Assembly (NCBI GenBank): GCA_050954505.1 | Contig: JBPBPY010000085.1 | Coordinates: 1 to 22,221 of the forward strand | Length of the DNA: 22,221 nt | Source: JAQGMO01 sp050954505 | Lineage (GTDB): Bacteria; Pseudomonadota; Gammaproteobacteria; Burkholderiales; Burkholderiaceae_D | Direction: 5' to 3' | In this document: positions 1 to 8,043 of the stretch, in pieces | How positions within the stretch are numbered: the stretch's first letter is position 1 | How the letters are laid out: every line of letters starts with the position of its first letter | Made by a program: the position numbers and the translations under genes | Notes under the pieces: generated by a model | Databases searched by the model: none | What the model was told of the DNA's origin: nothing | The model's input: only the letters and a program-made list of their open reading frames with translations

Positions 1-648
1 CTGGAAGACATCAGCCAGTTGATGCTGCTGGCGGGGGCAACCTTGAACAAGGAAAAGCTTGGTGGCTACGATGCCGCCAAATATGTCTGGGGCGACAAGA
101 ACACGGTTGGCTATGCCGCCTTTCCACCGCCGCAGCTTGCCGATCCCGCCGCCAGCGCCAACGCGCCGGAACTGCAAGGCACGCTGGTACAGAAAAGCGG
201 CACCAGTGAATACTTTCATATTTTCGACGGCCAGGCCATACCGGCCCGCTCGCCGCTGGCACTCGACGACGCCACTGTCGTCATGCTTGACAAGCCACTT
301 GACGCCAGAATGCCGAAAGAGACATTCAATCTTGCCACCGGTACCATCGCCAAGGTACAAAGCGGCAACGACATCAGCGGTGCGCCGGTCTACCGCTATT
401 ACCAGGTGCTGGCCGACGGCGGGGGCGCCGAAGTCACGCCGGTGCTGCAATTCAACCTGAATCTTTCCGAGGCCCGGCTGGACGACTGGCGCGACCAGCT
501 CTCGCGCCTGACCAACAGCCTGGGCACGACCTCATCCACCCAGCAAGTCTTCCTGCAGCAAAAAATGAGCGAATATGCCAATTTCCTCAACATGGCGTCG
601 AATTGGCTGGCCGAATACACGCGCACCATTTCCTCGATCCTGCGCTAG
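1..648 (+). CDS. 3' end of an unidentified T3SS-locus protein (5'-truncated by the window)
   Basis: The frame is open from base 1 and ends at TAG 646-648, so about 215 C-terminal residues are visible and the true start lies outside the window. I do not recognise the family. The visible part is hydrophilic with no membrane segment. Its middle looks beta-rich, and the last 60 or so residues form a predicted amphipathic helix ending in TISSILR. A terminal polymerisation-type helix of this sort is seen in secreted T3SS filament or needle-tip substrates such as EspA, but that comparison is by feel only. It sits 6 bp before sctN in the same orientation, so it is probably co-transcribed with the export apparatus. 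It could be an extracellular substrate, a gatekeeper or a sorting-platform accessory. Coding status is secure; function is not. Confidence 0.75.
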   Translation: MEDISQLMLLAGATLNKEKLGGYDAAKYVWGDKNTVGYAAFPPPQLADPAASANAPELQGTLVQKSGTSEYFHIFDGQAIPARSPLALDDATVVMLDKPLDARMPKETFNLATGTIAKVQSGNDISGAPVYRYYQVLADGGGAEVTPVLQFNLNLSEARLDDWRDQLSRLTNSLGTTSSTQQVFLQQKMSEYANFLNMASNWLAEYTRTISSILR

Positions 649-654
649 TCCTGC

Positions 655-1986
655 ATGAGCACTCGCCACTTCAATTACATTACCGACATGCTGCACACGG
701 CGCTTGACCAGGCGCCGATGGTGCGCATTCGCGGCCGGGTCATTCAGGTTACCGGTACCATCATCAAGGCCGTGGTTCCGGCAGTGCGAGTGGGCGAGAT
801 CTGCCTGTTGCGCAACCCGGGCTCGGTGCATGAAATGAAAGCCGAAGTGGTCGGTTTTTCACGTGGCATCGCCTTGCTCATGCCCACCGGCGATACCCAG
901 GGCATTTCCGCCGAAACCGAAGTCATCCCGACCGGTCGGGTGCACATGGTGCCGGTTGGCATGGGCTTGCTGGGACGGGTACTCGATGGCCTGGGCAACC
1001 CGATCGACGTGGCCACCCAGGGGCCGCTGGCCGTCACGCGCCATTACCCGGTCTTTGCCGATGCGCCCGATCCCCTCACGCGCCGGCTGATCACGGAACC
1101 GGTATCGCTGGGCGTACGCTCGCTCGATGGCTTGCTGACCTGCGGCGAAGGCCAGCGCATGGGCATTTTCGCGGCGGCAGGCGGCGGCAAGTCGACGCTC
1201 ATGGGCATGCTCGTCAAAGGTGCCGACGTCGATGTGACGGTCGTCGCGCTGATTGGCGAACGCGGACGCGAAGTGCGTGAATTCCTGGAAAACGAGCTTG
1301 GTGAAGAGGGCCGCCGGCGCGCGGTGATTGTCTGCGCCACATCGGACCGCTCGGCCATGGAGCGCTCGCATGCGGCGTATGCCGCCACCGCAATTGCCGA
1401 GTATTTCCGCGACCAGGGCAAGCGCGTGCTGTTCCTCATGGATTCGGTCACGCGCTTTGCCCGTGCCCAGCGCGAGATCGGCCTGGCAGCCGGCGAGCCG
1501 CCAACCCGGCGCGGTTTTCCGCCGAGCGAGTTTGCCACCTTGCCGCGGCTGATGGAGCGGGTTGGCAACAACGACAAGGGTTCCATCACTGCGCTGTACA
1601 CCGTGCTGGTGGAAGGGGACGACATGACCGAACCGATCGCCGATGAAACCCGTTCGATCCTGGATGGCCATATCATTCTTTCGCGCAAGCTGGCTGCGGC
1701 CAATCACTATCCCGCCGTTGATGTGCTGGCCTCAGTGTCGCGGGTCATGAATGCCATCGTCAGCGATGAGCACCGGGTGGCCGCAGGCCGCCTGCGCGAG
1801 TTGCTGGCCAAATATCAAGAGGTCGAGTTCCTGGTCAAGATCGGCGAGTACAAGCGCGGCAGCGACCATCTTGCCGATGAGGCAATCGAGAAACACGAGG
1901 AAATCGTGGAATTCCTCAAGCAACCCGTGGATGAATACGAATCCTTCGACGACACCGTGGACCAGCTCGAACAGCTGGCAGCGTAG
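655..1986 (+). CDS. sctN: T3SS ATPase SctN (YscN/HrcN/BscN family)
   Basis: This is the hexameric ATPase at the cytoplasmic base of the injectisome; it strips chaperones from substrates and helps drive export. The 443-aa length fits the family. The P-loop is AAAGGGKST at about residues 173-181, and the Walker B strand is RVLFLMDS with Asp near residue 263. The segment after it (TRFARAQREIGL) and GEPPTRRGFPPSEFATLPRL are hallmarks of the flagellar/T3SS F1-like ATPases. The ATG at 655 gives a normal N-terminus, although the ribosome-binding site is weak. Expected partners are SctL, SctO and SctQ, all encoded in this window. The gene follows the partial upstream gene by 6 bp, which suggests one transcript. 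Confidence 0.97.
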   Translation: MSTRHFNYITDMLHTALDQAPMVRIRGRVIQVTGTIIKAVVPAVRVGEICLLRNPGSVHEMKAEVVGFSRGIALLMPTGDTQGISAETEVIPTGRVHMVPVGMGLLGRVLDGLGNPIDVATQGPLAVTRHYPVFADAPDPLTRRLITEPVSLGVRSLDGLLTCGEGQRMGIFAAAGGGKSTLMGMLVKGADVDVTVVALIGERGREVREFLENELGEEGRRRAVIVCATSDRSAMERSHAAYAATAIAEYFRDQGKRVLFLMDSVTRFARAQREIGLAAGEPPTRRGFPPSEFATLPRLMERVGNNDKGSITALYTVLVEGDDMTEPIADETRSILDGHIILSRKLAAANHYPAVDVLASVSRVMNAIVSDEHRVAAGRLRELLAKYQEVEFLVKIGEYKRGSDHLADEAIEKHEEIVEFLKQPVDEYESFDDTVDQLEQLAA

Positions 1987-2053
1987 CCGCAGATTGCCAT
2001 TTCCCGCCATGCGCGGTACCGGATGTGTTAACCAAAATTAAAAGTTCATATCA

Positions 2054-2081
2054 GGAACTGGATGGAAAGGCTTGTTACTAA
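2054..2081 (+). promoter_or_regulatory. Candidate ECF-type promoter upstream of sctO
   Basis: GGAAC at 2054-2058 is followed after exactly 16 bases by TTACTAA at 2075-2081. The same arrangement occurs at 14044-14072 ahead of the chaperone genes. GGAAC is the classic -35 element of many ECF sigma factors, and an ECF sigma gene lies in this locus at 17555-18265. The spacing to the sctO ATG at 2094 is short, leaving almost no leader, so the site may instead be a chance match or give a leaderless transcript. Confidence 0.4.
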
Positions 2082-2093
2082 GAGGCTAGAGCA

Positions 2094-2624
2094 ATGGAAG
2101 TCATCGACGACTTGTTGCGAATAAAAAAATTTCGCGAACAAAAAGCCGAACTGGCCTTGGCAAAAGCGCGCGGTGCCGTAGCGCAGGCATTGGCGGCTCT
2201 GGAAAAAGCCCGCGCCGACCTGGCCGAATGCGAAGCCTCCTGCGACCGGCGCCAGCGGGCCTTGTATGCCGACCTGCTGTCGCGGCTGGTGCTGCGGGCA
2301 GAGATCGATGCCGTGATGGTCGATGTGGAAGAAATGAAAAGGGAAATCCAGGCAGCAGAAGAGGTGGTCGAGAAAAAGAAAGTGGCGCGTGACGAGGCAG
2401 AAAAGAAACTCGAGGCTGCCCGTGTTCATCATCATGAAGCCATGCGTGGACGCGAAAAATTCACTGAACTGTCTTCACTGGCGGGCCTGGAGCGACTGGC
2501 TCTGGAGCAGCGCAAAGAAGACCATGAACTCGAAGAAGCAAAGGGTGCTGCGCCTGCCGGCAGTGATCGCGGCAACACGCAGGACAGTGATGTTTTCAAT
2601 GCCGACCTTGGAGAAAGCGCATGA
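2094..2624 (+). CDS. sctO: T3SS stalk/escort protein SctO (YscO/BscO type)
   Basis: SctO is the coiled-coil central stalk of the T3SS ATPase, analogous to flagellar FliJ, and recycles chaperones. The 176-aa product is almost wholly charged alpha-helix with long heptad-like Ala/Glu/Lys stretches. It opens with DDLLRIKKFREQKAE, closely resembling the conserved LLRIKRFRE start of SctO proteins, which supports the ATG at 2094. Position between sctN and sctP is the family's standard place. The 107-bp gap before it is unusually wide for this operon and contains the candidate promoter at 2054-2081. Its end overlaps sctP by 4 bp (ATGA). Confidence 0.9.
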   Translation: MEVIDDLLRIKKFREQKAELALAKARGAVAQALAALEKARADLAECEASCDRRQRALYADLLSRLVLRAEIDAVMVDVEEMKREIQAAEEVVEKKKVARDEAEKKLEAARVHHHEAMRGREKFTELSSLAGLERLALEQRKEDHELEEAKGAAPAGSDRGNTQDSDVFNADLGESA

Positions 2625-3289
2625 GTGGCACACGCGTCGATGTCGATCTGGGCCAGATGTCCATGCCGGTGGGCGACAGCCGCCGTCACGCGCTGGCCAT
2701 CGGACGCGTCGACGGTGCCGCCGTGGCGCACCTGCAGGCGCTGATGCGGCGGGCACCGGCGCCGGATTGGTCCGCCGTCCCGCAAACCGCTGTGCCTGTG
2801 GACGTGGCGGGCGGTGCCGAGCATTCGGCAAACGGGCTTGCTCCGCGGGATGCCGAGCCATTGGGCACGGCAGCGTCGCCTGCTGTCGGCATGCCGGCGG
2901 GCAGGCTAGCCGATGAACTGCAGGGTGCCATGGAAAGCCTGTGGGTGGGCGATGTCACGCGTGGCCAGCGCAATGTGCGGCTGCGGCTGCGGCTGCGGCG
3001 CGAGATCCTTCCCGATACGGCACTGCACCTGTTTGAAGACGGTGGCCGCCTGGTGGTCGACATGCGGGTTGCCAATGAACAGGTACGGCAATGGCTGGCC
3101 GGCACATTGCCGGCGCTGGCCGCGACGCTGGGCGGGCGGCTGGCGCGGCCACTGGTGATCACCGTGGCAGGCGTGCCACCGGCGGGCCGCAGCAGTCACA
3201 GCGTGCACTGGCCGGACGATGTCGCGGCTGGCCAGCAAGCCCTTGCCGCCGCGCCGGATGCAGAAGGCAACCAGGCGGGGCCGGCATGA
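2621..3289 (+). CDS. sctP: T3SS needle-length/substrate-switch protein SctP (BscP/HpaP-like)
   Basis: SctP proteins set needle length and switch SctU to late substrates. The call rests on position (between sctO and sctQ) and on architecture. A low-complexity Ala/Pro/Gly N-terminal half, about residues 1-95, is followed by a compact C-terminal domain at roughly 100-190. That domain runs from GAMESLWVGD through an Arg/Leu-rich strand to PLVITVAG, as expected for the T3S4 substrate-switch domain. At 222 aa it is short compared with ruler proteins such as YscP. The ATG at 2621 overlaps the sctO stop (ATGA), and the TGA at 3287-3289 overlaps the sctQ start. SctP sequences diverge fast, so context carries much of the weight. 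Confidence 0.8.
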   Translation: MSGTRVDVDLGQMSMPVGDSRRHALAIGRVDGAAVAHLQALMRRAPAPDWSAVPQTAVPVDVAGGAEHSANGLAPRDAEPLGTAASPAVGMPAGRLADELQGAMESLWVGDVTRGQRNVRLRLRLRREILPDTALHLFEDGGRLVVDMRVANEQVRQWLAGTLPALAATLGGRLARPLVITVAGVPPAGRSSHSVHWPDDVAAGQQALAAAPDAEGNQAGPA

Positions 3290-4371
3290 CCACGGCGCTG
3301 CTGCCAAGGCGCATTTCCGGCGATGAACTGGTGTATGGCAACCTGATCAGTTCCTGCCGCGCGCCGATCGACTTCAACTGGCTCGACAGCGGCTGGCGCC
3401 TGCGGCTCTGGCGCCCTGCCGGCATGCCGCGCAGTACCGGTGAGCGCTTCGACATCGAGGCCGACTGGGGTGGTGCACGCTTGATCGTGCGCGCCGGTGC
3501 GGCGTGGGTGGGCCAGGTCACGCAGGCCATGCTGGGCAGCGGCGGCGCAGAGGATGATCTGCAGGTTGCCCCGGCGCTGGGCGACTTGCCGGAGCTGGTG
3601 CGCCAGGCGGTGCTGGAGGCGGCATTTGCCGAGGCGGCGGCACAGATCGAGACCACCACGCGCAAACGCTTCCGGGTTCTTTCCAGCGGCAGCAGCAGCC
3701 TCGACTTCAGTGGCATGGACGAACTGGGTTGGGAGTGTGAATCGAACGGCCTGCAGGTGGCCGGAGAATTATGGGTCGATGCCGAGGGAACGGCTTTCCT
3801 GGCAACCGCGCTGCGTTCGATTGCCGGTTCCCGTGGCAGCCTGGAAGAATGGTCCGGCTTGCCGGTGCCACTGCGCTTTGCCGCCGGCTGGGTCGACCTG
3901 CCCACGCGTACGCTGGCCGAGGTCATGCCGCGCGACGTCATCGTGCTCGATGAGTCCTGGCTGCAACTGCTGCCTGCGGGCAAGAGCAAGGATGGCAGCC
4001 ACCCCGGTTATGCAATGACGGTGCTGGTAGGCAAGACCAGCGCATTTCGCGCCCAACTCAACGGCAACACCATCACTGTAACGGCGGGACTCGGAGACAT
4101 CATGGCAGACACGGCGCAGGCGGAAAATCTCGACGACGAGGGCACGCTCGACGATGTGACCATTCGTCTCACTTTCGACCTCGGCGAACGCAGCGTGAGC
4201 ATTGGCGAGCTGCGCTCGCTGGCGCCCGGTTTCACCTTTGACCTCGGACGCGATCTGCGCCATGCGGTGACCATACGGGCCAACGGCATTGCCGTTGGCG
4301 AAGGCGAGCTGGTCGATATCGATGGGCGGGTTGGTGTCTCGGTGCTGACCCTGAATCGTTTCACCGAATGA
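3286..4371 (+). CDS. sctQ: T3SS cytoplasmic ring protein SctQ (YscQ/HrcQ family)
   Basis: SctQ forms the pods or C-ring of the sorting platform and binds SctK and SctL. I chose the ATG at 3286, which overlaps the sctP stop as ATGA and gives a 361-aa protein of normal length; the frame stays open further upstream, but that part runs through sctP. The C-terminal SpoA/FliN-like surface-presentation domain is visible at about residues 287-357, with VTIRLTFDLGERSVSIGELR and the closing GELVDIDGRVGVSVLTL. In some relatives an internal start makes a separate short SctQ-C product. I see no start here that I can confidently assign to one. Confidence 0.93.
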   Translation: MTTALLPRRISGDELVYGNLISSCRAPIDFNWLDSGWRLRLWRPAGMPRSTGERFDIEADWGGARLIVRAGAAWVGQVTQAMLGSGGAEDDLQVAPALGDLPELVRQAVLEAAFAEAAAQIETTTRKRFRVLSSGSSSLDFSGMDELGWECESNGLQVAGELWVDAEGTAFLATALRSIAGSRGSLEEWSGLPVPLRFAAGWVDLPTRTLAEVMPRDVIVLDESWLQLLPAGKSKDGSHPGYAMTVLVGKTSAFRAQLNGNTITVTAGLGDIMADTAQAENLDDEGTLDDVTIRLTFDLGERSVSIGELRSLAPGFTFDLGRDLRHAVTIRANGIAVGEGELVDIDGRVGVSVLTLNRFTE

Positions 4372-4460
4372 GGGCGTTATCCTGCCGGCATCCGGCCGGC
4401 CTGGCTTGGCTTGCTTCGCGCCTTTCTTCCTGATTCCGGCATGAGTGGAAACACACTGAC

Positions 4461-5111
4461 ATGAAAGCCACCGATCCAATTGCCCTGACCTTTGCCCTGG
4501 CGCTGTTTGCGCTGGTGCCGCTGCTGGTCGTCTCGACGACCTGTTTCCTGAAATTGTCGATCGTGCTGGCACTGGTGCGCAATGCGCTCGGGGTGCAGCA
4601 ATCGCCGCCCAACCTGGCAATCTATGCGCTGGCGCTGATGCTCACGCTTTACATCATGGCACCCGTGGGCAGCAGCATGGTGGCGGCGTTTGGCGAGTTG
4701 CCCGACACCAGTTCATCGATTTCCGTGCTGGCGACCCAGGCGCGCAAGGGGGCCGAACCCATGCGCAAGTTCCTGCTCGATAACAGCAAGCAGGACCAGC
4801 GCAATTTTTTTCTCGACCGCGCCAGGGAAACCTGGCCTGCCGCTATGGCGGCCGAAGCCAGGCAGAACGATTACCTGATCCTGGTGCCGGCCTTCGTGGT
4901 CTCCGAGTTGACGGCGGCATTCGAAATCGGCTTCCTGCTGTACCTGCCTTTCATCGTCATCGACCTGGTGATCTCCAACATCCTCATGGCAATGGGCATG
5001 ATGATGGTATCGCCAGTGACGATTTCACTGCCACTGAAACTGTTCCTGTTCGTCATGGTCGATGGCTGGTCGCGCCTGATCCACGGACTGGTGCAAACCT
5101 ACTCGGTATGA
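4461..5111 (+). CDS. sctR: T3SS export-gate membrane protein SctR (YscR/HrcR)
   Basis: SctR is the core inner-membrane subunit of the export gate, forming a pentamer with one SctT and four SctS. The 216-aa length matches the family. It has an N-terminal transmembrane helix (FALALFALVPLLVVSTTCF), then the strongly conserved LKLSIVLALVRNALGVQQ, then further membrane segments with PAFVVSELTAAFEIGFLLY and PFIVIDLVISNILMAMGM, all FliP/SctR signatures. An 89-bp gap follows sctQ, the widest in this half of the operon apart from the gap before sctO. The ribosome-binding site is weak. Confidence 0.98.
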   Translation: MKATDPIALTFALALFALVPLLVVSTTCFLKLSIVLALVRNALGVQQSPPNLAIYALALMLTLYIMAPVGSSMVAAFGELPDTSSSISVLATQARKGAEPMRKFLLDNSKQDQRNFFLDRARETWPAAMAAEARQNDYLILVPAFVVSELTAAFEIGFLLYLPFIVIDLVISNILMAMGMMMVSPVTISLPLKLFLFVMVDGWSRLIHGLVQTYSV

Positions 5112-5131
5112 AAAACCAGGGATGACGGGCC

Positions 5132-5401
5132 ATGGAAATCGTTGACCTCACTTCCAATGTGATTCAGGCGCTGATTCTCACGCTCTGGCTGTCGCTGCCG
5201 CCAATTATCGTCGCCTCGGTGGTGGGCACGCTGTTTTCCCTGCTGCAGGCACTGACCCAGATCCAGGAGCAGACGCTGTCGTTTGCCGTCAAGCTGGTTG
5301 CCGTCGGCGCCACGCTGTATCTGACCGCGCGCTGGATGGACGGTGAAATCTTCAATTACACCGTCATGCTGTTCGACACCTTCTATCTGACGGTGCGCTG
5401 A
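5132..5401 (+). CDS. sctS: T3SS export-gate membrane protein SctS (YscS/HrcS)
   Basis: This 89-aa protein has two transmembrane helices, the size and topology of SctS/FliQ, which wraps around SctR in the export gate. The first membrane segment is LILTLWLSLPPIIVASVVG. The FliQ-type motif LFSLLQALTQIQEQTLSF follows, and the second segment is AVKLVAVGATLYLTA. It lies between sctR and sctT in the canonical order. The start at 5132 is 20 bp after the sctR stop, with a weak purine-rich site ahead of it. The stop is 1 bp before the sctT start. Confidence 0.97.
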   Translation: MEIVDLTSNVIQALILTLWLSLPPIIVASVVGTLFSLLQALTQIQEQTLSFAVKLVAVGATLYLTARWMDGEIFNYTVMLFDTFYLTVR

Positions 5402-5402
5402 C

Positions 5403-6215
5403 ATGAACCCGACCCTCGATGCGGCAACCTGGGGCATGCCCGAGCTCATCGCACTGGGCTATGCCATGCCGCGGCTGTTTGCCATGCTGTCGATCATGCC
5501 GATCTTCACGCAGCAGACCCTGCCGCCGCTGCTGCGCGCCGGCGTGGCATTCTGTTTCGCCATTTTTGTCGTGCCGCTGCTGGTCGGGCCGGCCAATGCC
5601 GTCGAGCGCCAGGGTTTCGAGCTGCTGGCGCTGATCGCCAAGGAAGCCGTGCTCGGGTTTTTCATGGGCTTCATCATTTCCTTGCCGATCTGGGCGTTCG
5701 AGATCATGGGCGACTTGATCGACAACCAGCGCGGTGCCAGCATTGCCCAGACACTTTCACCGATGACCGGTCATGACACCTCGCCGCTGGGCGACCTGTT
5801 TGCCCAGGCCACCGTGGTGTTCCTGTTCATCACCGGCGGTTTCCTGCTGATCATGGCGGCGCTGCTCGATAGCTATCGCATCTATCCGGTGTTCGAATGG
5901 CTGCCCCGCTTCAGCAATGCCACCCCCGCCTACCTGCTGGGCCTGTTCGACGGCATGCTGCGCCTGGCGGTGCTGATGGGTGCGCCGATCATCATCTCGA
6001 TGTTCCTGGCCGAGCTGGGGCTGGCGCTGGTGAGCTTGTTCGCCCCGCAGCTGCAGGTGTTTTTCCTCGCCATGCCGGTCAAGAGCGGCCTGGCGATGTT
6101 CGTCTTCGCCGTCTACGTCGGCACCTTGTTCGATTTTGCCGGCAACCAGCTGGCCGACATCGGCCAGCGCATGCTCGGCAGCATCGATGCCGTCTTTCCG
6201 AGGGGGGCGCGATGA
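5403..6215 (+). CDS. sctT: T3SS export-gate membrane protein SctT (YscT/HrcT)
   Basis: SctT (FliR homologue) completes the SctR5-S4-T1 export gate in the inner membrane. The 270-aa product has six or so hydrophobic segments. Recognisable family stretches are YAMPRLFAMLSIMPIF near the N-terminus, KEAVLGFFMGFIISLPIWAF and DLIDNQRGASIAQTLSPMTG in the middle, and GAPIIISMFLAELGLALVS later. The start follows the sctS stop by 1 bp. The end overlaps sctU by 4 bp (ATGA), indicating translational coupling. Confidence 0.97.
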   Translation: MNPTLDAATWGMPELIALGYAMPRLFAMLSIMPIFTQQTLPPLLRAGVAFCFAIFVVPLLVGPANAVERQGFELLALIAKEAVLGFFMGFIISLPIWAFEIMGDLIDNQRGASIAQTLSPMTGHDTSPLGDLFAQATVVFLFITGGFLLIMAALLDSYRIYPVFEWLPRFSNATPAYLLGLFDGMLRLAVLMGAPIIISMFLAELGLALVSLFAPQLQVFFLAMPVKSGLAMFVFAVYVGTLFDFAGNQLADIGQRMLGSIDAVFPRGAR

Positions 6216-7297
6216 GCAGCGAAAAAACCGAACCGCCAACCCGGCAAAAGATCAAGAAAGCGCGCGAGGATGGCCAGGTCGCCAAGAGTAAGGACTTTAC
6301 CCAGGTGCTGCTGATGGGCTCGCTGTTCGGCTATACGCTGGGCAACGCCGAAGCCATCGTCAAGCGCATCAGCGACATCATGCTGATGCCGCCGCAACTC
6401 TATCGCATGGAATTTCGCGGTGCGATTGCCATTGCCTTCGGCGAGATGGTCAAGAGCGGCCTGATCGTGCTGGCGCCCTACCTGCTGATCGTGCTGGTGA
6501 TCGCCACCTTTGCCGAGCTGATCCAGACCGGCATCCTGTTCGCTTTCAAGGCGCTGATTCCCAAGCTCGACAAGCTCAATGCCGCGGCCAATGTGAAAAA
6601 CATCTTTTCGATGAAAAACGCGGTCGAGTTCATCAAGTCCAGCTTCAAGGTGGTCTTCCTCTCGGCAGTGGTCTACTACGTCATCCGCGGCGTGCTGTAT
6701 CCACTGCTGCTGATTCCCTACTATGGCGCCGAGCATGCCGGGCTGATGCTGGCAGTGATGATCAAGACCCTGGTCATCTATACCTTCATCGGCTTTGCCG
6801 TGATTGCCTTCTTCGACTTTCTCTACCAGCGCTACAACTACATCAAGGGCCTGCGCATGTCGCTCGAGGAAATCAAGCAGGAGTACAAGCAAATGGAGGG
6901 CGACCCACATGTGAAAAGCCACCGGCGCGGCCTGGCCAAGGAACTGGCCATGGGCGAGGGCGAACAGAAGGCGGCCAGGAAATCCACCGTGGTGGTGACC
7001 AACCCCACCCACTATGCCGTGGCGCTGTACTACGACGAGATCGAAACGCCGCTACCCATCGTGCTGGCCAAGGGCGCCGACAAGGTTGCCAGGGCCATCG
7101 TGCAGGCGGCCGAGGAAGAGAACATACCGGTGATGGAAAACGTGCCGCTGACGCGTGCCCTGATGGCGACGGCTACCATCAACCAGTACATTCCGTCCGA
7201 GCTGGTCGAAGGGGTGGCCGAAGTCTTGCTGGCGCTGCGCAGGCTGGCGCAGGACCGTGACGCCGGCGCCGGTGAACAGGGGGATTTCCATGCCTGA
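6212..7297 (+). CDS. sctU: T3SS substrate-specificity autoprotease SctU (YscU/HrcU)
   Basis: SctU is the FlhB-type export-gate protein whose cytoplasmic domain cleaves itself and switches export from needle subunits to later substrates. The ATG at 6212 overlaps the sctT stop and gives 361 aa, the family length. The N-terminus (SEKTEPPTRQKIKKAREDGQ) is diagnostic. About four membrane helices follow, then the cytoplasmic domain with the intact autocleavage site NPTH at about residues 264-267 in VVVTNPTHYAVALYY. Downstream, KGADKVARAIVQAAEE and ENVPLTRAL are also conserved. The cleavage motif is complete, so nothing suggests inactivation. The 3' end overlaps the next gene by 8 bp. Confidence 0.98.
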   Translation: MSSEKTEPPTRQKIKKAREDGQVAKSKDFTQVLLMGSLFGYTLGNAEAIVKRISDIMLMPPQLYRMEFRGAIAIAFGEMVKSGLIVLAPYLLIVLVIATFAELIQTGILFAFKALIPKLDKLNAAANVKNIFSMKNAVEFIKSSFKVVFLSAVVYYVIRGVLYPLLLIPYYGAEHAGLMLAVMIKTLVIYTFIGFAVIAFFDFLYQRYNYIKGLRMSLEEIKQEYKQMEGDPHVKSHRRGLAKELAMGEGEQKAARKSTVVVTNPTHYAVALYYDEIETPLPIVLAKGADKVARAIVQAAEEENIPVMENVPLTRALMATATINQYIPSELVEGVAEVLLALRRLAQDRDAGAGEQGDFHA

Positions 7298-7736
7298 AAC
7301 GCAGAAGGAAGCACGCCGCGAGAGCCGCCAGCTGGCACCGGTGGCGAGCGACCATGTCGGCCTGGCTGCCTACCTGGAACGCAATCATATCCAGGCTGAC
7401 AACGAGCGCAGTGATGGCGCGCTGGTGGTGGTGTACGACCGCCAGTACCGGGCCTATTTCCATCCTGCCCAGCATGGCGACATTGTCATCGAGGCCCGGC
7501 TGATGGTGCTGCCGGCCGCGGCTGCCAATGCTGCACAGACTCTGGAAGAGGCCATGCGCCTGGCGCTGGACGACTGGCGCGAGAGCGCTGAAACGCTGGC
7601 ACTTGCAGCCGACGAGCGCACGCTGCTGCAGCAGCGGCGGGTGTTCGAATATGCCACGGTGATGGAATTCGAACAGGCGCTGGAAGATTTCCTCAATGCG
7701 CTGGTGGGCTGGCGTCACAGCCTGCATGTGCTGTAG
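7290..7736 (+). CDS. Small chaperone-like T3SS protein in the bscW position
   Basis: The 148-aa product starts at ATG 7290 inside the 3' end of sctU, behind a CAGGGGGA ribosome-binding site at 7278-7284. An in-frame GTG at 7257 would add 11 residues but has worse support. The protein is acidic, lacks membrane segments, and has alternating strand and helix blocks (ALVVVYDRQYRAYFHP, IVIEARLMVLP, then a helical C-terminal half). That pattern resembles small class I-type T3SS chaperones. The slot between sctU and sctC is occupied by bscW in Bordetella, whose role is poorly defined, so this is assigned mainly by position. Orthology to BscW or a CesT-like fold should be tested by profile search. 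Confidence 0.8.
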   Translation: MPETQKEARRESRQLAPVASDHVGLAAYLERNHIQADNERSDGALVVVYDRQYRAYFHPAQHGDIVIEARLMVLPAAAANAAQTLEEAMRLALDDWRESAETLALAADERTLLQQRRVFEYATVMEFEQALEDFLNALVGWRHSLHVL

Positions 7737-8043
7737 CGGACGCCGCTGTGCATTCAGGCGCACGGTGAATGGGCAAGGAGGCGCGGGCGGAGGTCAGAGG
7801 GCGGAGAGCAGAGGGCAGAGGGCGGAGAGCAGAGGGCAGAGGGCAGAGGGCGGAGAGCAGAGGGCAAAGGGCTGAGGGCAAACGGCAAGCGACAGGCGGC
7901 ATGCCGGCGCGCCATGCACGGCAGTACGCGCCAGGGTACCGCCAGGACGGTGAACCTTGACGGGATTGGCGGCAGGTGCCGACCGCCAGGTGGAGAATGA
8001 ATGTGGAAGGCGTGATGGTCAAACAAGCAAAGGCAGGAATGCC
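7737..8043. other. Intergenic region between the sctU-side operon and sctC
   Basis: About 307 bp without a convincing gene. It holds the 7-bp minisatellite at 7789-7886. A short open frame through the repeat on the plus strand, and others on the minus strand, encode only the periodic repeat translation and are not credible genes. No clear sigma-70 promoter or terminator was seen. sctC has a ribosome-binding site (AGGA, 8035-8038) just before its start. Confidence 0.6.
7789..7886. repeat. Heptanucleotide tandem repeat (minisatellite), about 14 units
   Basis: Fourteen consecutive 7-bp units fill 98 bp. Perfect AGAGGGC units occur at 7796, 7810, 7817, 7831, 7838, 7845 and 7859. GGAGAGC variants occur at 7803, 7824 and 7852, and degenerate units at both ends (GGAGGTC, AAAGGGC, TGAGGGC, AAACGGC). 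The variants recur at 21-bp and 28-bp intervals, suggesting growth by slippage of multi-unit blocks. One strand is nearly all purine, so non-B structure is possible. Confidence 0.9.

Noticed and set aside
859..1707. Minus-strand open frame opposite sctN
   Set aside because: Antisense shadow of a highly conserved ATPase gene; its translation resembles nothing known.
7789..7886. CRISPR-like array
   Set aside because: Units are 7 bp, contiguous and without spacers.
7769..7960. Possible small gene across the heptamer repeat
   Set aside because: The translation is only a periodic Arg/Gly/Glu repeat dictated by the 7-bp unit, open in several frames, with no sign of selection.
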